A DNA stretch of 64,000 nt from Deinococcus aestuarii (lineage in GTDB: Bacteria; Deinococcota; Deinococci; Deinococcales; Deinococcaceae): the NCBI RefSeq assembly GCF_018863415.1, contig NZ_JAHKSN010000014.1, positions 56,255 to 120,254 of the forward strand, given 5' to 3'. The position numbers and the translations under genes are program-made. Position 1 is the first letter of the stretch. Every line of letters starts with the position of its first letter. Below the pieces are notes generated by a model. It was not told the DNA's origin, did not search any database, and was given only the letters and a program-made list of their open reading frames with translations. Below, piece by piece: positions 54,048 through 62,483 of the stretch.

Positions 54048-54272
54048 ATGTGGAACACGCTGTCTATCGTCGCCGGTGTCCTCGCCGCCCTCGCGCTGCT
54101 GCTGGGGTTCATCCCCCTGCTGGGCTGGACGAACTGGTTTCTGACCCTGCCGCTCGCGATCCTGGGCCTGATCTTCGGCGCGGTGGGCCGGAGTCGGCAG
54201 GGCCAGATTCTCAACCTCGTGCTGATCGCCCTCGCGGCGCTGCGGCTGTTCCTGGGCGGTGGGGTGCTGTAG
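54048..54272 (+). CDS. Small two-helix membrane protein
   Basis: A 74-residue protein with two or three hydrophobic helices (NTLSIVAGVLAALALLLGF, FLTLPLAILGLIFGAVG, ILNLVLIALAALRLFLGG). The ATG at 54048 is seven bases after GGAGG. The sequence resembles the short bacterial inner-membrane proteins often annotated as hypothetical in Bacteroidota and Deinococcus. It is divergent from the chimeric gene and HdeD operon. Function unknown. Confidence 0.75.
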   Translation: MWNTLSIVAGVLAALALLLGFIPLLGWTNWFLTLPLAILGLIFGAVGRSRQGQILNLVLIALAALRLFLGGGVL

Positions 54273-54402
54273 AGCGGGGTACACGAGGCCGTCACCCTGA
54301 GCCCCAGCCAAAGGTCCCGCAACCTGGGGACGCTTCGCCGGCGCTCTGCGTGACAGCCCTGCCAGTCGGCATCTGACCTCTTGCGGGTCTCTCCTCCGAT
54401 CC

Positions 54403-54642
54403 TCACGACAGCTCGCGGTTCCCGCTCTCCGGCCACACCCACCCCACAAACAGCGGGACCAGCACGGCGAGGACCGTGGAGACCCCGCAGGCGAGACCCG
54501 GCCCGAGGTCGGCGGGCGGGGGGAAGGTGCGGACGACCTCCCAGTTCGCCACCCAGTTGCCCGCCGTGGGCAGAAGGGAAGCGAGCCAGCGGAGTCGGGG
54601 GGAGGGCGCGAACGTTTCGCCCCCGGCCCCGCGCCCCTTCAT
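54403..54642 (-). CDS. Hypothetical small membrane protein
   Basis: A 79-codon frame with LRWLASLLPTAGNWVANWEV and a hydrophobic helix (CGVSTVLAVLVPLFVGWVW). The Trp-rich, non-Arg-biased composition is more protein-like than random frames of this region, but the ribosome site is poor and I recognise no family. It could be the remains of a longer membrane protein. Confidence 0.35.
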   Translation of the reverse strand: MKGRGAGGETFAPSPRLRWLASLLPTAGNWVANWEVVRTFPPPADLGPGLACGVSTVLAVLVPLFVGWVWPESGNRELS

Positions 54643-54716
54643 GAAGGGAACGCCCTCCCCCCCCGCCGTGACCCAGGGCTTACGCTGGGCGGCACCTGAA
54701 CTTCTGGAGGTGTGGG

Positions 54717-55565
54717 ATGCGAGCAGAACAGGTGACGGACCCGGTGGCCTACCACGCGGAGGGTCCGGTCTGGTCGGACCGCTGGGGGGGCCTGCGCTGG
54801 GTGGACATGCTCGCCGGGGACGTGCTGTCGCTGGGGGCGGACGGGACGGTGGGCCGCAAGCACGTCGGCAAGGTGGCGGCCGCCCTGCGCCCCCGCCGTG
54901 GGGGTGGGGCCGTGATCGGCGTGGAGCGGGGCTTCGCGCTGGAGGACGAGGGCGGCACGGTCACCCCGCTCCCGGAGGTCTGGACCGACCCCGGCCTCCG
55001 CATGAACGAGGGCGGCTGCGACCCTGACGGGCGGTTCTACTGCGGCTCGATGGCCTACGACCAGACGCCCGGGGCGGCGAGGCTCTACCGCCTGAACCCG
55101 GACGGCACGGTCGAGGTGGTGCTGGAGGGCGTCACCGTCTCCAACGGCCTGGAGTGGAGCCCGGACGGCACGCTGGCCTACTACAACGACACGGCGACCT
55201 TCCGGGTCAGCGTCTTCGACTACGACCGGGAAAAGGGCCTGACCGGTCGGCGGACCTTCGTGGACCTCACGGGTGAGGAGCTGCGGCCCGACGGCCTGAC
55301 GGTAGACTCGCGGGGGGGCGTGTGGGTGGCCCTCGCAGGCGGCGGCGCGGTGCGGCACTACACGCCGGACGGCGCGTTGGCGGGCGTGATCGAGCTGCCC
55401 GCCAGGAAGGTCACGGCCTGCACCTTCGGCGGCCCGGAGCTGGAGACGCTGTTCATCACCACGTCGCGCGAGAACCTGGAGCCGGGGGAAGACCCGCTGG
55501 CCGGGTCCCTCTTCCGGGCCGAGGTCGGCGTGAAGGGCCAGCCCGCGCGTGAGTTCGACGGATAA
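54717..55565 (+). CDS. SMP-30 / gluconolactonase-family lactonase
   Basis: A 282-residue six-bladed beta-propeller lactonase. Metal-site and propeller motifs: AYHAEGPVWSD (Glu15 region), NEGGCDPDGRFYCGSM, VSNGLEWSPDG, YYNDTATF and LRPDGLTVDSRGGVWVA. These hydrolyse unphosphorylated aldonolactones such as gluconolactone with a divalent metal. The ATG at 54717 is close to GGAGGTG. The next gene, 28 bases on, is a sugar dehydrogenase of the Zwf family, so the lactonase probably opens the lactone that this dehydrogenase makes. Confidence 0.9.
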   Translation: MRAEQVTDPVAYHAEGPVWSDRWGGLRWVDMLAGDVLSLGADGTVGRKHVGKVAAALRPRRGGGAVIGVERGFALEDEGGTVTPLPEVWTDPGLRMNEGGCDPDGRFYCGSMAYDQTPGAARLYRLNPDGTVEVVLEGVTVSNGLEWSPDGTLAYYNDTATFRVSVFDYDREKGLTGRRTFVDLTGEELRPDGLTVDSRGGVWVALAGGGAVRHYTPDGALAGVIELPARKVTACTFGGPELETLFITTSRENLEPGEDPLAGSLFRAEVGVKGQPAREFDG

Positions 55566-55593
55566 GTGCCCGGATAGCGGAAGGGACCATTGC

Positions 55594-57015
55594 ATGATCG
55601 GGAGACTGCTGCTGTTCGGCGCGACCGGCGACCTCGCGGGCCGCTTCCTGCTGCCCGCCCTGGCCGAGCTGCACGGCGCGGGCAAGCTCCCGGCCAACAT
55701 TCAGGTGTTCGGCTCCGCAACGAACGACTGGAACGACGAGACGTTCCGGCAACGCGCCGCCGAGCAGCTTGAGGAGCACGCGGCCCGGGACGTGTCGGCG
55801 GCCTCGCGGGAGGCGGTGGTACGCTCGCTGCGCTACCGGCGGGTGGAATTCAACAATACGGAACAGGTCGCCGGAATCGTTGAGGAGGCCAGCGGCGGGG
55901 CGGACGGCGCCGAGCCCCAGCCCGTCGCGGCCTACCTGGCGCTGCCCGCCGCCGTGTTCGCCCCGGCGGTGCGCGCCCTGGGCCGGGTCGGTCTTCCCGA
56001 GGGCAGCCGGATCGTGCTGGAAAAGCCGTTCGGGGAGGACCTGGAGAGCGCGCAGGCCCTCAATGACCTGCTGCGGCGGGTCACCGGCGTCGCGGGGGAG
56101 GAGGCGATCTTCCGGGTCGATCACGCGCTGGGGATGGCGACGGTGCAGAACCTCCTGGCGGTGCGGCTCGCCAACCGGGTGCTGGAGCCCCTGTGGAACG
56201 CTGCGCATATCGAGCAGGTGGACCTCCTCTGGGAAGAAACCCTGGCCCTGGAAGGCCGCGCGTCCTACTACGACCGGGCGGGGGCCCTCAAGGACGTGAT
56301 TCAGAACCACCTCTTTCAGGTCCTGTGCCTGCTGGCGATGGAGCCCCCCATCAGCCTGGGGGAACGCGACCTGCGCGACCGCAAGATGGACGTGCTGCGC
56401 TCGGTGCGCCCGCTGACCGGGGAAGACGTGCTGACGCGCACCCGCCGCGCCCGCTACACCGCCGGACGGCTCGCCGACACGGGTGGGGCGGACGGGAGCG
56501 AGGTCCCCGCCTACGCCGACGAGGCGGGGGTGGACCCCGCGCGCGGGACGGAGACCTACGCGCAGATCGTGCTGGAGATCGACAACTGGCGCTGGGCCGG
56601 GACCCGCTTCGTGTTGTGCGCGGGCAAGGCCCTGGCTGGGCGCCGCAAGGAGGCGGTGGTGCGCTTCCGGCCCGTCCCCCACCTGCCCTTCGACGAGGCC
56701 ATGCCCCCCGGCAACGAGCTGCGGATCGGCCTGGACGGCCCCTATGACCTCGCCCTGCGGCTGACCGGACGCGCCGCCGGGCCGCCCTCCCACCTCGCGC
56801 CGCTGACCCTGGACGCCCAACTCCCCGCGCCCGAGCTGCCCGCCTACAGCCGGGTGCTGCTGGACGTGCTGACCGGCGACGGCACCCTCTCCATCCGGGG
56901 CGACGAGGCCGAGGAGTCCTGGCGGGTGTTGACGCCCGTCTTGCGGGCGTGGGCGGAGAACCGGGTGCCGCTGGAAGCCTACCCGGCGGGCTCGCCCGGT
57001 CCGCCGCCGCGCTGA
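55594..57015 (+). CDS. Divergent glucose-6-phosphate dehydrogenase-like sugar dehydrogenase
   Basis: A 473-residue protein of the Zwf family by length and motifs: GATGDLAGRFLLPAL (cofactor), EKPFGEDLESA, the substrate motif RVDHALGMATVQN with Asp176 and His177, the general-base His239 in VIQNHLFQ, and AMEPPISL. Classical enzymes read DHYLGKE here, where Tyr and Lys contact the sugar phosphate. This protein has Ala178 and Met181 instead. Loss of both suggests that its substrate is not a 6-phosphate or is bound differently. It is coupled to a lactonase for unphosphorylated lactones rather than to 6-phosphogluconolactonase, which fits. Cofactor preference is not readable. Confidence 0.85.
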   Translation: MIGRLLLFGATGDLAGRFLLPALAELHGAGKLPANIQVFGSATNDWNDETFRQRAAEQLEEHAARDVSAASREAVVRSLRYRRVEFNNTEQVAGIVEEASGGADGAEPQPVAAYLALPAAVFAPAVRALGRVGLPEGSRIVLEKPFGEDLESAQALNDLLRRVTGVAGEEAIFRVDHALGMATVQNLLAVRLANRVLEPLWNAAHIEQVDLLWEETLALEGRASYYDRAGALKDVIQNHLFQVLCLLAMEPPISLGERDLRDRKMDVLRSVRPLTGEDVLTRTRRARYTAGRLADTGGADGSEVPAYADEAGVDPARGTETYAQIVLEIDNWRWAGTRFVLCAGKALAGRRKEAVVRFRPVPHLPFDEAMPPGNELRIGLDGPYDLALRLTGRAAGPPSHLAPLTLDAQLPAPELPAYSRVLLDVLTGDGTLSIRGDEAEESWRVLTPVLRAWAENRVPLEAYPAGSPGPPPR

Positions 57016-57058
57016 GGGGAGCTGCCGAGCGACCTCCACGGTCTGACCCGCTCTCACA

Positions 57059-57093
57059 GCTCCTCGTGTGGGCGTGCGTCACACGCGAGGAGC
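57059..57093. terminator. Hairpin between the dehydrogenase and LacI genes
   Basis: GCTCCTCG / CGAGGAGC arms, extended inward by GTG / CAC, lie in the 280-base gap between convergent genes, 43 bases after the plus-strand stop. The remainder of the gap (to 57295) shows nothing I can name. Confidence 0.55.
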
Positions 57094-57295
57094 ACTGAAG
57101 GGCGGACGATGGAGCGAAAGCTACGGAAGGCGGAGCCGGGGAGGGCCCGGACGCGGGCACGGCCGACCCGGACGCCTGGGCGGGCGGGACCGAGCGGAGG
57201 GCCCCGTCACCGGCGTCTGGGCCAGAGTGGGCGGCACCGGCACCTTCCAGACTTGACCTGGGGTTCTCCCGCCGTCCCCACCGGGAACTGGAGGG

Positions 57296-58291
57296 TCAGG
57301 GACCGGGGCGGGTCGACCTCCGGACACGCAGCACGCCGAACCGCTGGGGCGGCGGGCCAGCCTGGGGGCAGTCGATCAGGCTGAGCAGCAGCCGGGCGGC
57401 GTCCTCCCCGAGCCCCTGGCTGGGAATCTCCATCAGGGTCAGGGGCGGGGACAGGTGGGGGGCCAGCGGGTGGTTCCCGAAGGCCGCCACGCCGATGTCC
57501 TCCGGAATCCGCAACCCCTGGGCGCCCAGGGCCGTCATCAGGCCGATGGCGATCAGGTCGTTGTAACAGACCGCGGCGTCCGGCATCTCCCGGCCCTGGT
57601 GGAGCTGGGCGCTGGCCTGCTCGCCGCCCGGCACGTCGGGGGACGTGACCCGGACCACCTGGGCCTCCAGCCCGGCCCGCGTCAGGGCGGCGCGGTAGCC
57701 CCGCTCGCGCCCGGCGTCCACCCAGAAGGGCGGGCCCGCCAGGTAACAGATGCGGCGGCGGCCCTGGGCGATCAGGTGACTCGTGAGCTGAAAGGCCGCC
57801 GTTTCCTCGGCGACGGTGACGGCCGGCAGCCCCGCCGCGGGACGGCCCACCGTGACGATGGGGCGCTCCGGGTCGTGCAGGGTCGCCAGCTCCTCGTCGC
57901 CCAGGCGGGAGCCCGCCAGGATCAAACCGTCGGTCCGGGCGCGCAGCGTTTCGATGAGCTGGCCCTCGCGCTGCGCACTTTCCTGGGCGTCCACCAGCAG
58001 CACCGCGTACCCGCGCTCCGCCGCCACCAGGCTGGCCCCCTTGACGAGGGCCGTGAAGTGCGGGTTGAGGAGATCGAGCAAGACGATTCCCAGCGCCCGC
58101 GTCCGGCCGGTGCTCAGGATCTGGGCGTGCAGGCTGGCCTGATAGCCGAGCTTGGAAACCGCTTCCCAAACCCGCTGTTCGGTCTCGGGCTGGAGCTTCT
58201 GGGTGCCGTTGACGACCTTCGAGACGGTGGAGCGGGCCACCCCAGCCTCCAGGGCCACGTCGGAAATCGTCGGTTTCTTGCGTTTGGTCAT
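57296..58291 (-). CDS. LacI-family transcriptional regulator
   Basis: A 331-residue repressor. The helix-turn-helix and hinge are typical: PTISDVALEAGVARSTVSKV, then NGTQKLQPETEQRVWEAVSK. The periplasmic-binding-like effector domain follows (GIVLLDLLNPHFTALVKGA, then DGLILAGSRL). The ATG at 58291 follows GAGG. It is divergent from the glucuronate operon, with a LacI-type operator between, so that operon and itself are the likely targets. The effector is probably a uronate or derivative. Confidence 0.93.
   Translation of the reverse strand: MTKRKKPTISDVALEAGVARSTVSKVVNGTQKLQPETEQRVWEAVSKLGYQASLHAQILSTGRTRALGIVLLDLLNPHFTALVKGASLVAAERGYAVLLVDAQESAQREGQLIETLRARTDGLILAGSRLGDEELATLHDPERPIVTVGRPAAGLPAVTVAEETAAFQLTSHLIAQGRRRICYLAGPPFWVDAGRERGYRAALTRAGLEAQVVRVTSPDVPGGEQASAQLHQGREMPDAAVCYNDLIAIGLMTALGAQGLRIPEDIGVAAFGNHPLAPHLSPPLTLMEIPSQGLGEDAARLLLSLIDCPQAGPPPQRFGVLRVRRSTRPGP
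58152..58169. promoter_or_regulatory. Possible second LacI operator inside the regulator gene
   Basis: TTGGAAACCGCTTCCCAA is nearly palindromic and shares GGAAACCG-TTCC with the upstream operator. It lies in the early coding part of the LacI gene, where it could act as a roadblock for autoregulation. It could also be chance within a coding sequence. Confidence 0.3.
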
Positions 58292-58433
58292 GACGGCCTC
58301 GGCTGGTGTGAGGTGGGACCGCACGGGCAACGCCGGCGGCTGTCTCGGGGTGGTCTGGGAAACTTTGACTCGTCTTCGATCCTCTTTTCGGTCATGCCAC
58401 TCGACCCCACCACTTTAACGTCTGGACAACCGC

Positions 58434-58480
58434 TTGACAGCGGGAGCGGCTATAGCTCAATCTCTGGGAAACCGATTTCC
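58434..58480 (+). promoter_or_regulatory. Promoter and LacI operator of the glucuronate operon
   Basis: TTGACA at 58434-58439 is a perfect -35, followed after 16 bases by CTCAAT as a fair -10. The near-palindrome GGAAACCGATTTCC at 58467-58480, with the central CG typical of LacI-family sites, falls at the expected transcription start. The operon's first start codon is about 235 bases further. The leader (58481-58715) has no gene that I can see. Confidence 0.65.
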
Positions 58481-58715
58481 AAAATCTGTCCGTCTCGCTG
58501 GGAGACGTCTTCCCCATCCCGCCGCCTTACGGTGGGGCCCCCTCTCTCCCAGCCACTCTCCGCAGCAGAGGTGGTATGCGTCTATTTTCCCCGTGCATCC
58601 GGGTTCTCTCTCCCACTGCGAGCGCCGCTCGGGCTGGGGCCGCACCCGGCGTCTTGCGGTCCACCCGCGTTCCGCACCACCGGCCGACGCCGCGTCTCCC
58701 CGGGGAGGTGGGGCG

Positions 58716-59555
58716 ATGAGTCGAGGAGAAGCAGGGCCCCTGCACGGCCAGCGCGTCGTGGTGACGGGCGGCAGCGGCATCCTGGGCCGGGTGATGGCCC
58801 TGGCGCTGGCGGAGGACGGCGCGACCGTCCATGTGGGGGGCCGGAGCGCCGAGAGTTCCGAACGGGCCATCGCGGAGGTGCTGGAGGGACACCCCAACCG
58901 GGCCGACCTACAAGGCCGCCTGAAGCCCCTCGTGTTCGACGTGCTGGACCCGGCTTCGATGCACTCCGCCGCCGCCGAGGTGGACGCGGCGGGCGGGACC
59001 GACATCCTGATCAACGCCGCCGGGGGCAATGTGCCCAGCGCGTCCACCACGCCGGAGACCACCTTTTTCGACGTGGACCTGAAGGCGGTGGAGAGGGTGA
59101 TCGACCTCAACCTGGTCGGCACGGTCGCCGCCACCCAGGCCTTCGCGCGGGGGATGTGCGAGCGCGGCCAGGGGGTCATCGTGAACGTCTCCAGCATGTC
59201 CGCCGTCCGGCCCCTCACCCGCGTGCTGGGGTACAGCGCCAGCAAGGCCGCCGTGGACAATTTCACCCAGTGGCTGGCCGTGAATCTGGCCCAGCAGTAC
59301 GGGCGGGGCCTGCGGGTGAACGCGGTGGCGCCGGGCTTTTTCCTGACCGAGCAGAACCGTTACCTGATGCTGAATGAGGACGGCAGCCCCACGCCCCGCG
59401 CGCAGTCGGTCCTCGCACACACGCCGCAGGGCCGCTTCGGTGAGCCGGGCGACCTCGTGAGCACCCTGCGCTGGCTGGTGTCGCCGCACAGCGCCTTCGT
59501 GACCGGGATCGTCGTTCCCGTCGATGGCGGCTTCAGCGCCTTCGCGGGGGTCTGA
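58716..59555 (+). CDS. uxuB: D-mannonate oxidoreductase, SDR type
   Basis: A 279-residue SDR enzyme. Cofactor motif TGGSGILGRVMALALAEDG, catalytic GYSASKAA, and family-specific stretches INAAGGNVPSAST, VSSMSAVRPLTRV, APGFFLTEQNRYL and TGIVVPVDGGFSAFAGV match the SDR-type fructuronate/mannonate oxidoreductases rather than generic SDRs. It interconverts D-fructuronate and D-mannonate. The ATG at 58716 follows GGGGAGGTG. It is followed two bases later by uxaC, which makes its substrate from glucuronate. Confidence 0.85.
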   Translation: MSRGEAGPLHGQRVVVTGGSGILGRVMALALAEDGATVHVGGRSAESSERAIAEVLEGHPNRADLQGRLKPLVFDVLDPASMHSAAAEVDAAGGTDILINAAGGNVPSASTTPETTFFDVDLKAVERVIDLNLVGTVAATQAFARGMCERGQGVIVNVSSMSAVRPLTRVLGYSASKAAVDNFTQWLAVNLAQQYGRGLRVNAVAPGFFLTEQNRYLMLNEDGSPTPRAQSVLAHTPQGRFGEPGDLVSTLRWLVSPHSAFVTGIVVPVDGGFSAFAGV

Positions 59556-59557
59556 CC

Positions 59558-60985
59558 ATGACCTCCCGTGACTGGAGTGTGCCCGAGGACTTCCTCTTCG
59601 GGCCGGACGCCCGCGTGCGCGACACGGCGCTGGACCTGTACCGCGAGGTCGAGGGCCTCGGGCTGGTCTGCCCCCACGGGCACGTGAGCCCCAGGCTGCT
59701 CGCCGACCCGGACGCACGCTTCGCCAACCCCACCGAACTGCTCGTCAAGGACGACCACTACCTCTTCCGCCTGCTGTACAGCCAGGGAGTGCCGCTGGAA
59801 GCGCTGGGCGTGGGGCAGGCCCCCGGCAGCTACGACCCGGTGAGGGCGTGGGAGGTGTTCTGCGCGCACTTCCACCTCTTCGACGGCACGCCCAGCGGGC
59901 TGTGGCTCCGCATCGAGTTGACGCGCCTGTTCGGGGTGAAGGAGAAGCCGGACGCCGACAACGCCCGCCGGGTCTACGACCAGATTCAGGGGTGCCTGGA
60001 TACCCCGGACTTCACCCCCCGCGCCCTGTTCCGCCGTTTCGGCATCGAGGTCCTGGCGACCACCGACGCCGCCGAGGACAGCACCGAACCCCACCGGCAG
60101 GCGCAGGCGGACGGCTACCGGGTCATCCCCACCTTCCGCCCGGACGGCCTGCTGCAAATGAATCTCCCCGGCTGGAAGGGCAAGCTGGAGCGGCTCGAAC
60201 AGGTCACGGGCCGCAGCATCGGCAGCTACCGCGAGTTGCTGGACGCCCTGCGGGAGCGGCGTCAGGCGTTCAAGGCGGCAGGCGCCACGGCCACTGACCA
60301 CGGCGCGGCCAGCCCGGACATCTCCCCCCTCTCGGAACACGAGGCGGAGAGCCTGTTCGACCTCGCCCTGGGAGGCCGCCTCACACCCGAGCAGGCCCGC
60401 CGCCTGGAGGGGCACGCCCTGTTCGATCAGGCGCGGCTGAGTGCCGAGGCAGACGGCCTGGTGATGCAGCTTCACGTGGGCTCCACCCGCAACCACAACC
60501 GGGAGCTGTTCGAGAAGTACGGCCCGGACATGGGAGCCGACATTCCCCACCGGGTGAACTGGACTGGGGGCCTGCGACCCCTGCTGGACGCGTTCGGCAA
60601 CCACACGGAGGGGCGTGAACTGCACGCCATCCTCTTCACCCTGGACGAGAGCACCTACAGCCGCGAACTCGCGCCGCTGGCCGGGCACTATCCCGGCCTG
60701 CGCCTCGGCCCGCCGTGGTGGTTCCACGACAGCGTGAGGGGGATCGAGCGGTATCTGGACGCCGTGACCGAGACGGCCACCCTGCACAACACCGCCGGGT
60801 TCAACGACGACACCCGCGCTTTCCCCAGCATCCCCGCCCGCCACGAGGTCTGGCGGCGCACGGTCTGCCATTGGCTGGCCGGGCAGGTGGGACGGGGCAT
60901 CCTCGACCAGCCCGAAGCCTCGCGCCTCGCCCGGATGGCGGCGCGTGACCTGGCGGTGCGGGCGTATCGGCTCGACCTGAACTGA
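59558..60985 (+). CDS. uxaC: Glucuronate isomerase
   Basis: A 475-residue uronate isomerase of the amidohydrolase-like superfamily. Clear landmarks are LVCPHGHVSPRLLADPDARF (N-terminal His pair), FDGTPSGLWLRIELTRLFGV, EVLATTDAAEDS, VIPTFRPDGLL, a late QLHVGSTRNHNRELFEKYG and TAGFNDDTRAFPSIPARH. Length equals that of intact enzymes. It converts D-glucuronate to D-fructuronate (and galacturonate to tagaturonate). It is coupled to the mannonate oxidoreductase gene by a two-base gap. Confidence 0.95.
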   Translation: MTSRDWSVPEDFLFGPDARVRDTALDLYREVEGLGLVCPHGHVSPRLLADPDARFANPTELLVKDDHYLFRLLYSQGVPLEALGVGQAPGSYDPVRAWEVFCAHFHLFDGTPSGLWLRIELTRLFGVKEKPDADNARRVYDQIQGCLDTPDFTPRALFRRFGIEVLATTDAAEDSTEPHRQAQADGYRVIPTFRPDGLLQMNLPGWKGKLERLEQVTGRSIGSYRELLDALRERRQAFKAAGATATDHGAASPDISPLSEHEAESLFDLALGGRLTPEQARRLEGHALFDQARLSAEADGLVMQLHVGSTRNHNRELFEKYGPDMGADIPHRVNWTGGLRPLLDAFGNHTEGRELHAILFTLDESTYSRELAPLAGHYPGLRLGPPWWFHDSVRGIERYLDAVTETATLHNTAGFNDDTRAFPSIPARHEVWRRTVCHWLAGQVGRGILDQPEASRLARMAARDLAVRAYRLDLN

Positions 60986-61077
60986 AGTGGTTCCCCCGCA
61001 GGTGCCCCCGGCCCTGCCCAAGGATGCGGCCCCCTCTCCCCCGCCCCCCGTTCACGCTTCACGTTCAGGAGGAAGCC

Positions 61078-62421
61078 ATGACGACCATGTTGCCCGGCCA
61101 GACGCCCCAGCCTCCCCTCCCGCCCAGCCCGGAGGAGGCCATCCTGGAGGGCGCGCGCCGCAAGCGCGGCGCTTCGGTAGGTACACTGTCTCTCTTCAAC
61201 GCCGTCGAAAACCAGGAGGGCAGTATGCTCGCCGTGTTGGGGCCGCTGGTCCGCAACGGCTTCGGCATCGGCCTGGCCGAGATCGGCGTGATCACCGCCC
61301 TGGGCCGCGCCGCCCGCATGATCTTCGGGCCGCTGTGGAGCATGATCGCCGACCGCTGGGGCCGCAAGGGCGTGCTGATCATCACGGCCTTCTGGGGCGT
61401 CTTCACGCTGGCGGCGGGCTTCGCGCAGAACTACCAGCAGTTCGTGCTGCTGTACGGCATCGGTCTGATCGGCACGGTGGCCGCCGAACCCATCAGCAAC
61501 GGCATCCTGTCCGACCTGTACAAGGACAACGAGCGCGGCAAGGCGTTCGGCACCCTGCGTTCCGTGGGCGCGCTGCTGGGCTTGGTGGTCACGCCCATCC
61601 TCGGGCAACTGGGAAACATCCCCAACAACGAGGGCTGGCGCTACGGCATGTACATCATGGGCGGCATCGGCCTCCTGACCGGCGTGCTGGTGTGGCTTTT
61701 CGTGAAAGACCCCCGCGACTCCCTCAAGAAGGCGGGCCTGCGCCAGGGCAAGGAAGACCAGTTCCGCTTCGGCGACGTGCCCAAGATCCTGGGCATCCCC
61801 ACCATGGCGCTTCTCGCCGTGCAACTGCTGTTCATCACCAGCCTGGTGCTGTTCGCCTTCATCATCTTCTACTTCACGGACGTGCGGAACTACAGCCCGA
61901 CCGAGGCGACCTACCTGTACACCGTGTTCTTCGCGGGCTTCGGCATCAGCTCCTTCGTCGGCGGACTCATCGGCGACGCCTTCGTGAGGCGGATGGGCGA
62001 CCGGGGCCGCATCGCCCTGATGCAGATTTACCTCGCCCTGTTCGCGCTGATGAGCTTCCTCGCCACGCAGATCGACTGGCCCAGCCGGGTGGTGGACTAC
62101 GGGGTGTGGTTCGTGTTCGGACTGATCGGCTCCATCGGCTTTTCCGGCTGCGTCCTGCCGATGGTCTCCTCGGTCGTTCCCCCGCAGTACCGCTCGACCT
62201 CGTTCGCGCTGCTGTTCTCCTTCATCCAGGGCGGCATCTCAACCATCCTCTCGCTGTACATCGGCAGACTCGCCCAGGAATACGGCCTGCGCCCGGTGCT
62301 GCTGTGGTTGGTCACCGTGCCCTACGCCGTCAACGCCGTGTTCTGGTTCCTGTTCTACCGCACGTACCCCCGCGACAAGGCCCGCATGGACGCCCTGGTC
62401 AGGGCCACCGCCACCGACTGA
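61078..62421 (+). CDS. MFS transporter, probable glucuronide/uronate carrier
   Basis: A 447-residue major facilitator with 12 predicted helices. The loop 2-3 signature is ADRWGRKGVLI, and a matching GDAFVRRMGDRGR lies in the second half. An N-terminal hydrophilic tail of about 30 residues precedes the first helix. The ATG at 61078 follows CAGGAGGAAGCC. Its position between uxaC and beta-glucuronidase points to uptake of glucuronides or free glucuronate, but MFS substrate cannot be derived from the sequence. Confidence 0.85.
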   Translation: MTTMLPGQTPQPPLPPSPEEAILEGARRKRGASVGTLSLFNAVENQEGSMLAVLGPLVRNGFGIGLAEIGVITALGRAARMIFGPLWSMIADRWGRKGVLIITAFWGVFTLAAGFAQNYQQFVLLYGIGLIGTVAAEPISNGILSDLYKDNERGKAFGTLRSVGALLGLVVTPILGQLGNIPNNEGWRYGMYIMGGIGLLTGVLVWLFVKDPRDSLKKAGLRQGKEDQFRFGDVPKILGIPTMALLAVQLLFITSLVLFAFIIFYFTDVRNYSPTEATYLYTVFFAGFGISSFVGGLIGDAFVRRMGDRGRIALMQIYLALFALMSFLATQIDWPSRVVDYGVWFVFGLIGSIGFSGCVLPMVSSVVPPQYRSTSFALLFSFIQGGISTILSLYIGRLAQEYGLRPVLLWLVTVPYAVNAVFWFLFYRTYPRDKARMDALVRATATD

Positions 62422-62483
62422 ACCCCCGAGGGAGGCGGGAGCCACGACCGCCTCTCTCCCCTCTTCCCGAAAGGAGAACCCCC

